Assembly (NCBI GenBank): GCA_943333275.1
Contig: CALQSQ010000065.1
Coordinates: 1 to 32,410, forward strand
Source: Akkermansia muciniphila
GTDB taxonomy: Bacteria > Verrucomicrobiota > Verrucomicrobiia > Verrucomicrobiales > V1-33
Length of the DNA: 32,410 nucleotides
Direction: 5' to 3'
In this document: positions 1-6,380 of the stretch, piece after piece
Layout: every line of letters begins with the position of its first letter
Numbering within the stretch: the stretch's first letter is position 1
Notes under the pieces: model-generated
Databases searched by the model: none
Told to the model about the DNA's origin: nothing
What the model saw: only the letters and a program-made list of their open reading frames with translations
Made by a program: the position numbers and the translations under genes

Positions 1-76
1 CGGCAGCGCCCTCGACCTCTTCGGCGGCACCCTCCCCTACGCCGACTGCCTGCAGTGGAACCAACAGCATCGATGA
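1..76 (+). CDS. C-terminal fragment of an unknown protein (starts before the window)
   Basis: An open frame runs from the first bases of the window (codons in phase with position 2) and ends with TGA at 74-76. The visible 24 residues end in ADCLQWNQQHR. This is too little to assign a family. It lies 51 bases upstream of the DUF1573 gene on the same strand, so the two could be co-transcribed, but nothing else ties them together. The call rests only on the uninterrupted frame and its position; it could be chance. Confidence 0.45.
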   Translation, partial: GSALDLFGGTLPYADCLQWNQQHR

Positions 77-127
77 TCGCCAAACATTTTTCTTGTTTCC
101 ACGGCTCCCTCGCAGACATTGGAATCT

Positions 128-847
128 GTGAAAACTCTCCTCCCCTCCCCTGCACGCGCCCTGCGCTGGTTTGCTTTTGCCGTGCTGTCCGGTGCTCCGC
201 TGGCGGCGCGGGCGGGCATTGAATTTGAGACCACGGCGTTGACGAAGGCGGCGGCATTGGGGGATGAATCGGCGGAGTTTGTTTACAAGTTTAAAATCAC
301 CGGGAATAAGCCGGTGCGCATCACCAAGATCGAAGTTTCCTGCGGATGCCTGGAGGCGTCGTCGGCGAGGTCGGAATATGCGGCTGGGGAATCCGGCGAG
401 GTGAAGGTGATCATGAAGATTGGGTCGGTGGAGGGCGAATCCTACAAGCCAACCACGCTCACGACCAACGACCCTGCGCACGAAAGCATCCAGCTCGACG
501 CCACCGTAAGCGTGCCCCGGCTTTACGAAGTCACGCCGAACATCTGCACCTGGACACTGAATGATCCGCCCGATCCCAAGACCATCCGCGTTAATATCCA
601 AGGACCGGATCCCATCAACATTTTAAAATACATCTCCTCCCGCGAGAACATGGCCGTGGAAATGAAGGAGATCGAAAAAGGCCGCGTTTATGACCTGATC
701 CTCACGCCCAAGACCACGGCCCTTCCGGAGCTGGGCATCATCAGTCTGGAGACGGATTGTAAAATACCAAAATACAGCAAGCGCCAGATCTTCTTCACCA
801 TCGTCCGCCCCAAGGCCGCCACCAAGCCCGCCGCCGCCCATCCATGA
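128..847 (+). CDS. DUF1573 family exported protein
   Basis: A protein of about 239 residues with an N-terminal signal peptide (basic start, hydrophobic stretch WFAFAVLSGAPLAARA, likely cleavage after ARA). The region after it matches the DUF1573 pattern: a beta-rich domain with 'ITKIEVSCGCLEAS', a Cys-Gly-Cys pair, and 'TTLTTNDP', an Ig-like/ASPM-like fold found in Bacteroidota and Verrucomicrobiota. The role of DUF1573 is unknown; an envelope or periplasmic location is inferred from the signal. The start is uncertain: a TTG at 119 extends the frame by three codons, but GTG at 128 gives the more usual signal start VKTLL. The stop overlaps the next start as ATGA (844-847), which implies translational coupling. 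Confidence 0.85.
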   Translation: MKTLLPSPARALRWFAFAVLSGAPLAARAGIEFETTALTKAAALGDESAEFVYKFKITGNKPVRITKIEVSCGCLEASSARSEYAAGESGEVKVIMKIGSVEGESYKPTTLTTNDPAHESIQLDATVSVPRLYEVTPNICTWTLNDPPDPKTIRVNIQGPDPINILKYISSRENMAVEMKEIEKGRVYDLILTPKTTALPELGIISLETDCKIPKYSKRQIFFTIVRPKAATKPAAAHP

Positions 848-1101
848 AATCGCTCCGCTGGTTCCTCGGCCTCTCGGTGCTGGCTAATCTCGTCCTCGGC
901 GTGCTTTGTTGGCGCCGACAGGAGACACCACCCACCGCGCCTGCACCCACCACCGCCAGCGTGCCGACGCCAGCGGCAGCCCCCAAGCTGCAATTGGAAA
1001 ACGACCAGTTCGATTTCTCGGAGACGACGCTCTCGGACGCAGCCTGGAAGATCGAGGCCCCGGAATTGCCCGCGGCCCCGGTGGCGGATTCAGCGCAGTA
1101 A
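844..1101 (+). CDS. Small single-pass membrane protein coupled to the DUF1573 gene
   Basis: An 85-residue protein. Residues 4-22 form one membrane segment or uncleaved signal (LRWFLGLSVLANLVLGVLC), followed by WRR and a proline/alanine/threonine-rich linker and an acidic C-terminal part ending PELPAAPVADSAQ. No family is recognised. Its ATG overlaps the stop of the DUF1573 gene (ATGA), so it is very likely translated from the same message and may anchor or accompany that exported protein; this partnership is inference. Its last 12 bases overlap the 3' end of the convergent DoxX-like gene. Confidence 0.65.
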   Translation: MKSLRWFLGLSVLANLVLGVLCWRRQETPPTAPAPTTASVPTPAAAPKLQLENDQFDFSETTLSDAAWKIEAPELPAAPVADSAQ

Positions 1102-1476
1102 TCCCGCAAACGCCTTGCGACCGCACCAGAGCAGGTAGGCGGCCATGACCGACAGGACGATGAGCGGAGGATCATACAGTCCCGCGCCTTTGGTGATGAA
1201 AATATGGAAGGCCAGGATGTTGACGAGGATCGGCCCCAGGACCAGCAATCCAAAATTCCGCGTGCGGGGAATGGCGACCAGCAATCCGCCGAGGATTTCT
1301 AGGACTTTGACAAAATCGAGATAGCCGGTGGGCACGAATGCTCCCATGAATTTCGCCGCTGCGGAGTCTGGCGGTGGCGGCGGTTGGTCCGGCATCATTT
1401 TCAGAAAATACATGAGACCGAAGGCGATGAAGGCCAACCCCAGCAGGGCTCCGACGATGTTGGGGAGGTGTTTCAT
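1090..1476 (-). CDS. DoxX-like integral membrane protein
   Basis: A 128-residue, four-helix membrane protein: helices around IVGALLGLAFIAFGLMYFL, KVLEILGGLLVAIP, NFGLLVLGPILVNILAF and PLIVLSVMAAYLLWCG. Size, four helices and the 'FVKVLEILGGLLV' segment fit the DoxX/DoxD-like superfamily. Members have been linked to thiosulfate oxidation or oxidative stress, but most have no known activity and none should be assumed here. The start at 1476 (MKHLPN) is preferred to in-frame upstream codons that add a proline-rich run overlapping the previous gene. It lies 28 bases after the SRPBCC gene and is the last gene of the pyrH group. Confidence 0.75.
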   Translation of the reverse strand: MKHLPNIVGALLGLAFIAFGLMYFLKMMPDQPPPPPDSAAAKFMGAFVPTGYLDFVKVLEILGGLLVAIPRTRNFGLLVLGPILVNILAFHIFITKGAGLYDPPLIVLSVMAAYLLWCGRKAFAGLLR

Positions 1477-1504
1477 GAGGGAGGAGGCCGGGGGATTGGA
1501 CAAT

Positions 1505-2053
1505 TTACTGGCCGGCGGCGGTGGCGGAAGCCTTGACCACGGCCTCCAGATTGGCCAGGCCCTTTTCAAAATCGGCCCCCACCAGCTTGTCCATATTCAT
1601 GATCACGGAAAACGCCTTGCCCATGAAGCCATTAGTGCCGGTCATGCTCCAGGTGACAAGCGTCTGGTCCCCTGCCGGAGTGAAGGTGAAATCCGTGACA
1701 TTGGAGGCCTCCATCGGTTTGAGGAATTGCAGATTGAAACGGACCAGTTCAACCGGCTTGCTCTCAGTAATGGTCATGCTGCCCTCGCCGACATCTTTAT
1801 TGCCAACCCAGGAGTAGGACGCGCCCACCCCGGCCTCGGGCCCGGCGTAGGTGACCTTCATCTGCGGATCCATCTTCGCCCACGGTGACCAGGCGGGCCA
1901 CTTTTTCAGTTCATTCACGTGGGTAAAGACCACCCCGGCGGACGCGCTGATCTTGGCAGCACGCGTGATGCGGAAATTCGCCGGACGAGTGGCAACGAAG
2001 ACAGCAAACCCAACGAGCGTGGCGGCCAGAGCGATGAGGATTTTTTTGATCAT
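1505..2053 (-). CDS. SRPBCC (START-like) family protein, membrane-anchored
   Basis: A 182-residue protein with one N-terminal membrane segment (about residues 4-22, ILIALAATLVGFAVFVATR) followed by a SRPBCC/polyketide-cyclase-like domain. Diagnostic parts are 'ISASAGVVFTHVNELKKWPAWSPW' style N-terminal strand and helix (W-P-x-W-S-P-W), the central 'GVGASYSWVGNKDVGEGSMTITE' strands and 'TLVTWSMTGTNGFMGKAF', then a long C-terminal helix. These domains form a hydrophobic pocket for a lipid or small ligand; the ligand here is unknown. It starts 21 bases after pyrH and is followed after 28 bases by the DoxX-like gene, a pairing (SRPBCC plus DoxX) that I have seen in other bacteria but without a defined role. 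Confidence 0.82.
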   Translation of the reverse strand: MIKKILIALAATLVGFAVFVATRPANFRITRAAKISASAGVVFTHVNELKKWPAWSPWAKMDPQMKVTYAGPEAGVGASYSWVGNKDVGEGSMTITESKPVELVRFNLQFLKPMEASNVTDFTFTPAGDQTLVTWSMTGTNGFMGKAFSVIMNMDKLVGADFEKGLANLEAVVKASATAAGQ

Positions 2054-2074
2054 GGGATGGGTGGTTTGGAGATT

Positions 2075-2842
2075 TCAAACGCCGGTGGGAAGCGTCGGCC
2101 CGTTGCAAACAAGTGTGCCCAACCCGGGCTCACCGGTCAGCGCACGGGTGATATTTCCCGGCTGGTTCATGTCAAAGACCACGATGCGCTTGTTGTTTTC
2201 CATGCAAAGACTGAACGCCGCGGCATCCATCACCTTGAGCTGCCGCCCGAGGGCATCGATGTAACTGATCTGGTCGAAGCGCTTCGCATCGGCGTGTTTC
2301 ATGGGATCCTTGTCATAAATGCCATCCACCTTGGTGGCCTTGAAAATGACATCGGCATTGATCTCGCTGGCGCGCAGGGCAGCGGCAGAATCGGTGGAGA
2401 AATAAGGATTGCCCGTTCCCGCGGCGAAGACCACCACGCGGTTCAAGTCCAGATGGCGCACGGCCACGCGTTTCACAAACGACTCGGCGATCGAATTCAT
2501 CTCAATGGCACTCAGGACGCGCGTCGGCACCTCCACAGCCTCCAGGGCGCTTTGCAGCGCGAGGGCATTCATGATCGTGGCCAGCATGCCCATGTGGTCG
2601 GCGGTCGCCCGGTCCATGCCCTTGTTCTGGGCACTCAGGCCGCGCCAGAAATTTCCACCCCCCACGACAATCCCAATTTGCAATCCCGTGGCATGGGCCG
2701 CCTTGATCTGCAGGGCGATGTCCTCAAGGATCGGGGGACTGATGTTGTCGTGGCTCCCCTGCGCCCGCAGGGCTTCGCCGCTAAGTTTAAGTAAGACTCG
2801 ATGGTATTGCTTGCGTCCGGACCCGGTTGTTTCTGACATCAT
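2075..2842 (-). CDS. pyrH: UMP kinase
   Basis: A 255-residue protein of the amino-acid-kinase fold that phosphorylates UMP to UDP with ATP in pyrimidine nucleotide synthesis. Visible motifs are the N-terminal K-L-S-G-E-A-L (from residue 19), the glycine-rich [10 protein letters not shown] (59-68), '[16 protein letters not shown]', the '[16 protein letters not shown]' segment, and '[12 protein letters not shown]', all typical of bacterial PyrH. There are two consecutive ATG codons at the start; the first is taken. In most bacteria pyrH sits with tsf and frr; here it instead leads a minus-strand group with an SRPBCC and a DoxX-like protein, and it diverges from atpB. Confidence 0.96.
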   Translation of the reverse strand: MMSETTGSGRKQYHRVLLKLSGEALRAQGSHDNISPPILEDIALQIKAAHATGLQIGIVVGGGNFWRGLSAQNKGMDRATADHMGMLATIMNALALQSALEAVEVPTRVLSAIEMNSIAESFVKRVAVRHLDLNRVVVFAAGTGNPYFSTDSAAALRASEINADVIFKATKVDGIYDKDPMKHADAKRFDQISYIDALGRQLKVMDAAAFSLCMENNKRIVVFDMNQPGNITRALTGEPGLGTLVCNGPTLPTGV

Positions 2843-2927
2843 AGAGGAAAAATGAGAGAATCAGGTTTGGAACATCTTGCAAAGGGAAATGTCGAGAAAT
2901 ATGCGAAATCCACCCCGGTTTCAGCCG

Positions 2928-2955
2928 AACGACAGCCCGCCAACACCCTGTCGTT
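2928..2955. repeat. 8-bp perfect inverted repeat between pyrH and atpB
   Basis: Arms AACGACAG (2928-2935) and CTGTCGTT (2948-2955) are perfect reverse complements separated by 12 bases. It lies between the divergent pyrH and atpB genes, 32 bases upstream of the CRP/FNR-type palindrome. It may be an operator or a 5' leader hairpin; there is no T-run, so it is not a normal terminator. Confidence 0.55.
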
Positions 2956-2986
2956 TAACTCATTCATTATCAACTTGTTAGGTCGC

Positions 2987-3004
2987 TTGTGAAAAATTTC
3001 ACAA
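2987..3004. promoter_or_regulatory. CRP/FNR-family-type palindrome upstream of atpB
   Basis: The sequence TTGTGAAA-AA-TTTCACAA is an 18-base palindrome with two central mismatched bases. It contains exactly TGTGA (2988-2992), six bases, TCACA (2999-3003), the arrangement known for CRP-family binding sites. It is about 74 bases before the chosen atpB start and 144 bases from the pyrH start, so it could serve either. The match is seen; the regulator and effect are inference, and no CRP-family gene is in the window. Confidence 0.5.
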
Positions 3005-3077
3005 ATTCGGCTTGCCTCACGAAAACTTCCTCGTTAAAGAATCCCTTCCTTTTCCAGATTGTTCACACCTCCAAGCC

Positions 3078-4004
3078 ATGTCGTTGCTCACTTTTGCCTC
3101 GCTCAATATTGCCCTGCTCGCTGAAGGCGCCCTGCCTGCCGAGGCCCCCGCGCATGCCGAGGAACATCATGGAGTCAGCGCGAAGGCGGAAAGCATTCTC
3201 AACATCCCCTACCTGACGAATTCCATCCTCGTGGCGGCCATCGTCTGCTGCATCATCATCTGGTTCGTCCGCCGGGCCATGGCCAAGCGGGAGTTGATTC
3301 CCGGAAAACAGCAAAATTTCGTGGAGATGCTCGTGGAGTTTCTCTACAACCAAGTCGTCAATATCGTCGGCCCCAAGATCGCTCCCAAGGCCTTCCCACT
3401 GCTCGGAACGATCTTTGTTTACACCGTCGTCTCCAACTATTTCGGACTGCTGCCCGGCGTGGGCACGATCGGCCAGACCAGCCACGTCGGTGCCGGTTTC
3501 TCCGCACATCACATTGAAACTCCGCTGCTCCGTCCGGCTTCGGCGGACATGAACATGACGGTGGGCATGGCCTTGGTGGCTATGTTCATCTGGGCAATTC
3601 TGACCTTCAAGGAACTGGGCTTCATGGGCTTCATCTCCCACACGTTCGGCCCCAAGGGCGGCGTCAAGGGTGCGATGAAATACGGCCTGATGCCGATCTT
3701 CATTGCGGTCGGATTCATTGAAATCTTTTCCATAGTCTTCCGGCCCGTTTCCCTCTCGTTCCGACTTTACGGAAACCTCTTTGCCGGTGAAAACCTCCTG
3801 CATACCATGTCCAGTCTGGTCAAAGGCGGCCCGTTCATGGAATTTCTTTTCAGCGTGCTGCTCCCCATCCCATTCTACTTCCTGGAATTGCTGGTGGGGG
3901 TGCTGCAGGCCATGGTCTTCACGCTGCTCGTCGCCGTTTACATCCAGCTCTCCACCACCCATGAGGAACATGGTGAGGAGGGTGACCACGCCCACGCGCA
4001 CTAA
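3078..4004 (+). CDS. atpB: F0F1 ATP synthase subunit a
   Basis: A 308-residue integral membrane protein, the stator subunit that forms the ion half-channels against the c ring. Several membrane helices are visible (ILVAAIVCCIIIWFVRR; the 'VYTVVSNYFGLLPG' helix; MALVAMFIWAIL; the C-terminal pair). The essential arginine lies in 'SLSFRLYGNLFAGENLL', matching the conserved R of subunit a. An extended His/Glu-rich N-terminal segment (AEAPAHAEEHHG) and C-terminal tail (HEEHGEEGDHAHAH) are unusual. The start MSLLTFAS at 3078 is preferred; an in-frame ATG at 3012 would add 22 residues. It is the first gene of the atpBEFH cluster; atpI is not upstream. Confidence 0.95.
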   Translation: MSLLTFASLNIALLAEGALPAEAPAHAEEHHGVSAKAESILNIPYLTNSILVAAIVCCIIIWFVRRAMAKRELIPGKQQNFVEMLVEFLYNQVVNIVGPKIAPKAFPLLGTIFVYTVVSNYFGLLPGVGTIGQTSHVGAGFSAHHIETPLLRPASADMNMTVGMALVAMFIWAILTFKELGFMGFISHTFGPKGGVKGAMKYGLMPIFIAVGFIEIFSIVFRPVSLSFRLYGNLFAGENLLHTMSSLVKGGPFMEFLFSVLLPIPFYFLELLVGVLQAMVFTLLVAVYIQLSTTHEEHGEEGDHAHAH

Positions 4005-4090
4005 AGACCCCAACAAATTTGCCGTTCATGACCATGCGTTGATTGTGGGTGGCGGCCGTAACAAAACAAAACCAATAGAAATAAAATAGT

Positions 4091-4339
4091 ATGATCGTAG
4101 ATATGATGAACATCGTGGCTGAAGCAGCCAACATGAGCGCCGTGAATGGTTCCTTCACCCTCGGTGTCGCCGGCGCAGGTGCGGGCATCGGCATCGGCCT
4201 GGTCGGCTTCGGAGCCGCAACCGCCGTCGGCCGCAATCCTGGAGCCTTCGGAAACATCCTGACCATTTCCATCATCGGAATGGCGCTGGCGGAAGCCGTC
4301 GCCATTTACGCCTTCGTGCTCGCGCTCCAAGGCCGTTAA
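4091..4339 (+). CDS. atpE: F0F1 ATP synthase subunit c
   Basis: An 82-residue two-helix proteolipid. Helix 1 carries the glycine-rich GVAGAGAGIGIGLVGFG packing motif, the polar loop reads GRNPGA, and helix 2 has the ion-binding glutamate in 'IGMALAEAVAIYAFVLAL'. The residue after this Glu is Ala rather than Ser/Thr and helix 1 has no Gln at the sodium-ligand position, which favours proton rather than sodium coupling. It lies 86 bases after atpB and is followed by a strong hairpin before atpF. Many c copies are needed per complex, so separate control of this cistron makes sense. Confidence 0.95.
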   Translation: MIVDMMNIVAEAANMSAVNGSFTLGVAGAGAGIGIGLVGFGAATAVGRNPGAFGNILTISIIGMALAEAVAIYAFVLALQGR

Positions 4340-4355
4340 TCGTTACTTTGCTGGA

Positions 4356-4389
4356 CCGGGCGGTTTCGCAATTCCGCGCAACCGCCCGG
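4356..4389 (+). terminator. Strong hairpin after atpE (attenuator or mRNA-stability element)
   Basis: Arms CCGGGCGGTT (4356-4365) and AACCGCCCGG (4380-4389) are perfect 10-base reverse complements; inside them CGC (4367-4369) can pair with GCG (4376-4378) across a 6-base loop. A run of six T follows only 17 bases later (4407-4412), so this is not a classical intrinsic terminator, but it may act as a weak one or protect the atpE 3' end. It sits in the 117-base gap between atpE and atpF. Confidence 0.7.
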
Positions 4390-4456
4390 CTCCCGCACCC
4401 CGCTGGTTTTTTCCTTCCTGACTTTGCTTTTCAATCTTTCCTCCACCCCACTTCGT

Positions 4457-4999
4457 ATGCCACTTACCTTTCTTGCCAATGCCTCCGAAGGAGCCGCCGA
4501 GCCAAACATCTTCCAACAATTGGGGATTAATTACGGAGGCCTGATTGCGCAGATTCTCATTTTCTGCATCGTCTATTTTGTTCTGAGCAAATACGCCTTC
4601 GGTCCCGTCACCGCCATCCTTGAGGAACGCCGCAAGCGCATCATCGACGGCGAGGACAACCTCAAGAAGATCAAATCCGATCTCGAAACCGCCAATGCCC
4701 AGGCCGGCGAAATCCGCGCCAAGGCCGAGACCGATGCCAGCCGCATCGTCAAGGAAGCCACTGATGCCGCCGGAGCCGTGGGTGAAGCCAAGCGCCAGCA
4801 GGCGATCGCTGAAGCCGCGCAGATCGTTGCCAAGTCCCGTGAAGCTTCCCAGCTCGAACGCGAGCGGTTGCTGGCCGATTTGAAAAATGAATTTGGACGC
4901 CTCGTGATCGACACGACCTCCAAGGTCACCGGCAAGGTCCTCACCGGCGATGACCACAACCGCATCAGCCAGGAAGCTCTCGCGCAAATCGCCCTCTAA
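4457..4999 (+). CDS. atpF: F0F1 ATP synthase subunit b
   Basis: A 180-residue peripheral-stalk subunit. One N-terminal membrane helix (about residues 27-47, LIAQILIFCIVYFVLSKYAF) is followed by 'GPVTAILEERRKRI' and a long charged coiled-coil rich in Ala, Glu, Lys and Arg, ending in a region with 'ERERLLADLKNEFGRLVIDT', as in subunit b. The ATG at 4457 (MPLTFL) is chosen; an upstream TTG at 4424 would add 11 residues. It is separated from atpE by the hairpin at 4356-4389 and from atpH by 33 bases. Only one b gene is present, so no b/b' pair is seen. Confidence 0.95.
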   Translation: MPLTFLANASEGAAEPNIFQQLGINYGGLIAQILIFCIVYFVLSKYAFGPVTAILEERRKRIIDGEDNLKKIKSDLETANAQAGEIRAKAETDASRIVKEATDAAGAVGEAKRQQAIAEAAQIVAKSREASQLERERLLADLKNEFGRLVIDTTSKVTGKVLTGDDHNRISQEALAQIAL

Positions 5000-5032
5000 T
5001 CCCATCCTTTTCCGTCGTCCCTCCCCCAGCTC

Positions 5033-5431
5033 ATGAAGATTCCTAAAGAAGCGCTTCGCACAGCCCGCCAGTTGATCCGCGCCACGGTGCGCGAGGGACA
5101 CATCAATGGCACCTTCGCCAGTGCCGTGGTGCAAAAACTCTCCACCGAGAAACCGCGCCACTTCCTTGCCACCCTCACCGCCTACCAGCGCCTCCTGCGC
5201 CTGGAATTCGCCCAGCGCCACGCCACGGTGGAAAGCGCCCAGGCGCTCCCCGATTCCGAACAGGCCAACGTCCTCCGCGAGTTGAAAAACAAATACGGCC
5301 AGGACATCACCGCCGATTTTAAAATCAATCCGGCCCTGATCGCCGGCATGCGCGTCAAACTCGGCAGCAATGTCTGGGACGGCACCGTGAAGTCCAGGAT
5401 TGATGCGCTTCGCGAGAAGTTGCGTGCGTAG
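5033..5431 (+). CDS. atpH: F0F1 ATP synthase subunit delta, short form
   Basis: A 132-residue protein of the OSCP/delta family, which links the peripheral stalk to the top of F1. The C-terminal half is typical: a region like 'KYGQDITADFKINPALIAG' followed by 'MRVKLGSNVWDGTVKSRIDAL', matching the conserved delta end (G-x-x-x-x-x-G-x-x-x-x-D-G-T-V-x-x-R). Delta subunits are usually about 175-185 residues, so this one is shorter by roughly 45, mostly in the N-terminal helical bundle. No plausible upstream start extends it, since atpF ends 33 bases before. It is the last ATP synthase gene here; atpA, atpG, atpD and atpC do not follow. Confidence 0.88.
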   Translation: MKIPKEALRTARQLIRATVREGHINGTFASAVVQKLSTEKPRHFLATLTAYQRLLRLEFAQRHATVESAQALPDSEQANVLRELKNKYGQDITADFKINPALIAGMRVKLGSNVWDGTVKSRIDALREKLRA

Positions 5432-5449
5432 GCGAGGGAGTGCCCCCCT

Positions 5450-6367
5450 CTAAGGATCAAGTCTGACCACGACGAAGATCATCACACCCAGCACCAGCAC
5501 GCCGCCCCAGCCCAGCGTCATGACGGTTCCCGCCGTTAAGATAAATGGCAGCAGCACGAGAAGGACCACCATGTTGCGGGTCGGCAGCAGTTCCCATGGG
5601 AGCAGGCATTGTTTCAAATGCGCCCGGCCCAACTGCAATCCCACCAGGCACAACAGCACCGCGTAGGCAATGCAGCAGAGCACAATAAAGACAGTTCGAA
5701 GCAATGCCGGCCCGTAAATATCAGTATAGTTCGCCACGGCACTGACCGTTCCCGCCGCGACAAACACATTTCCAAAGGCCACTGCCAGCAATACAAACCG
5801 CGTGAGGTAACTGGCATAGCCGGAGATACCCAGCACCAGTCCGTTCATCGCCACAGAACCGGTCACCACCCCGAAAAGATGGACGAGATTGCTGGAAAAA
5901 TTAAACCCTCCGAAGAAATAACGAACCACCAGATAGGGCAGGAAATTTCCCAGCACGAGCATCGACAGCGCCATTTGGGAAATCCATTTCCCACGCATGA
6001 TCCTCCATCGGCTCATCCCCGCGACGAGCAGCAGTTCCGCATTGCGGCCCCGCAGTTCCTCCTGCAGGGCATCGAATCCCCGGAGCGGCAGCACCAGCCC
6101 CATGATCAAATGGGCGGCGATCCAGAAGCCGTTTCGGCCGAGTATGGTGAATCCATCCAACGGACCGGAGGAGCCCGACGCATCCGCCTTCCGCAGGCAC
6201 AGCCATTCTGCACTCACCGCCAGCAGCATGATCACATGCACGAACAGGAAGGATCCCAGAAACCAGCGATGCCGCAGCGCCAGCCGCAATTCCTTGACCA
6301 GAAAGGGATCCAGCCGCGATGGGTAATCGCTGGGGAAGGAAATTTCGGTCTGATTCACAGTTGGCAT
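5450..6367 (-). CDS. ABC-2-type transporter permease-like protein
   Basis: A 305-residue protein with about six to seven membrane helices. The N-terminal 'DPFLVKELRLALRHRWFLGSF' and the 'NAELLLVAGMSRWRIMRGKW' segment (L-L-L-x-x-G-x-S-x-x-x-I-x-x-G-K) are typical of ABC-2 permeases that export drugs, lipids or polysaccharides. No ATP-binding subunit is next to it, so its partner and substrate cannot be named. It begins 13 bases after the AddB-like nuclease gene and is likely in its operon; it converges on atpH with an 18-base gap. A family of permease-only membrane proteins remains possible. Confidence 0.65.
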   Translation of the reverse strand: MPTVNQTEISFPSDYPSRLDPFLVKELRLALRHRWFLGSFLFVHVIMLLAVSAEWLCLRKADASGSSGPLDGFTILGRNGFWIAAHLIMGLVLPLRGFDALQEELRGRNAELLLVAGMSRWRIMRGKWISQMALSMLVLGNFLPYLVVRYFFGGFNFSSNLVHLFGVVTGSVAMNGLVLGISGYASYLTRFVLLAVAFGNVFVAAGTVSAVANYTDIYGPALLRTVFIVLCCIAYAVLLCLVGLQLGRAHLKQCLLPWELLPTRNMVVLLVLLPFILTAGTVMTLGWGGVLVLGVMIFVVVRLDP

Positions 6368-6380
6368 GCAATAGTCAAAT

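Noticed and set aside
1919..2794. Plus-strand open frame of about 291 codons over pyrH
   Set aside because: Shadow of pyrH, His/Gly-rich and without motifs.
4343..5221. Antisense open frame of about 292 codons over atpF and atpH
   Set aside because: It covers two well-supported ATP synthase genes and the atpE-atpF hairpin; no family similarity.
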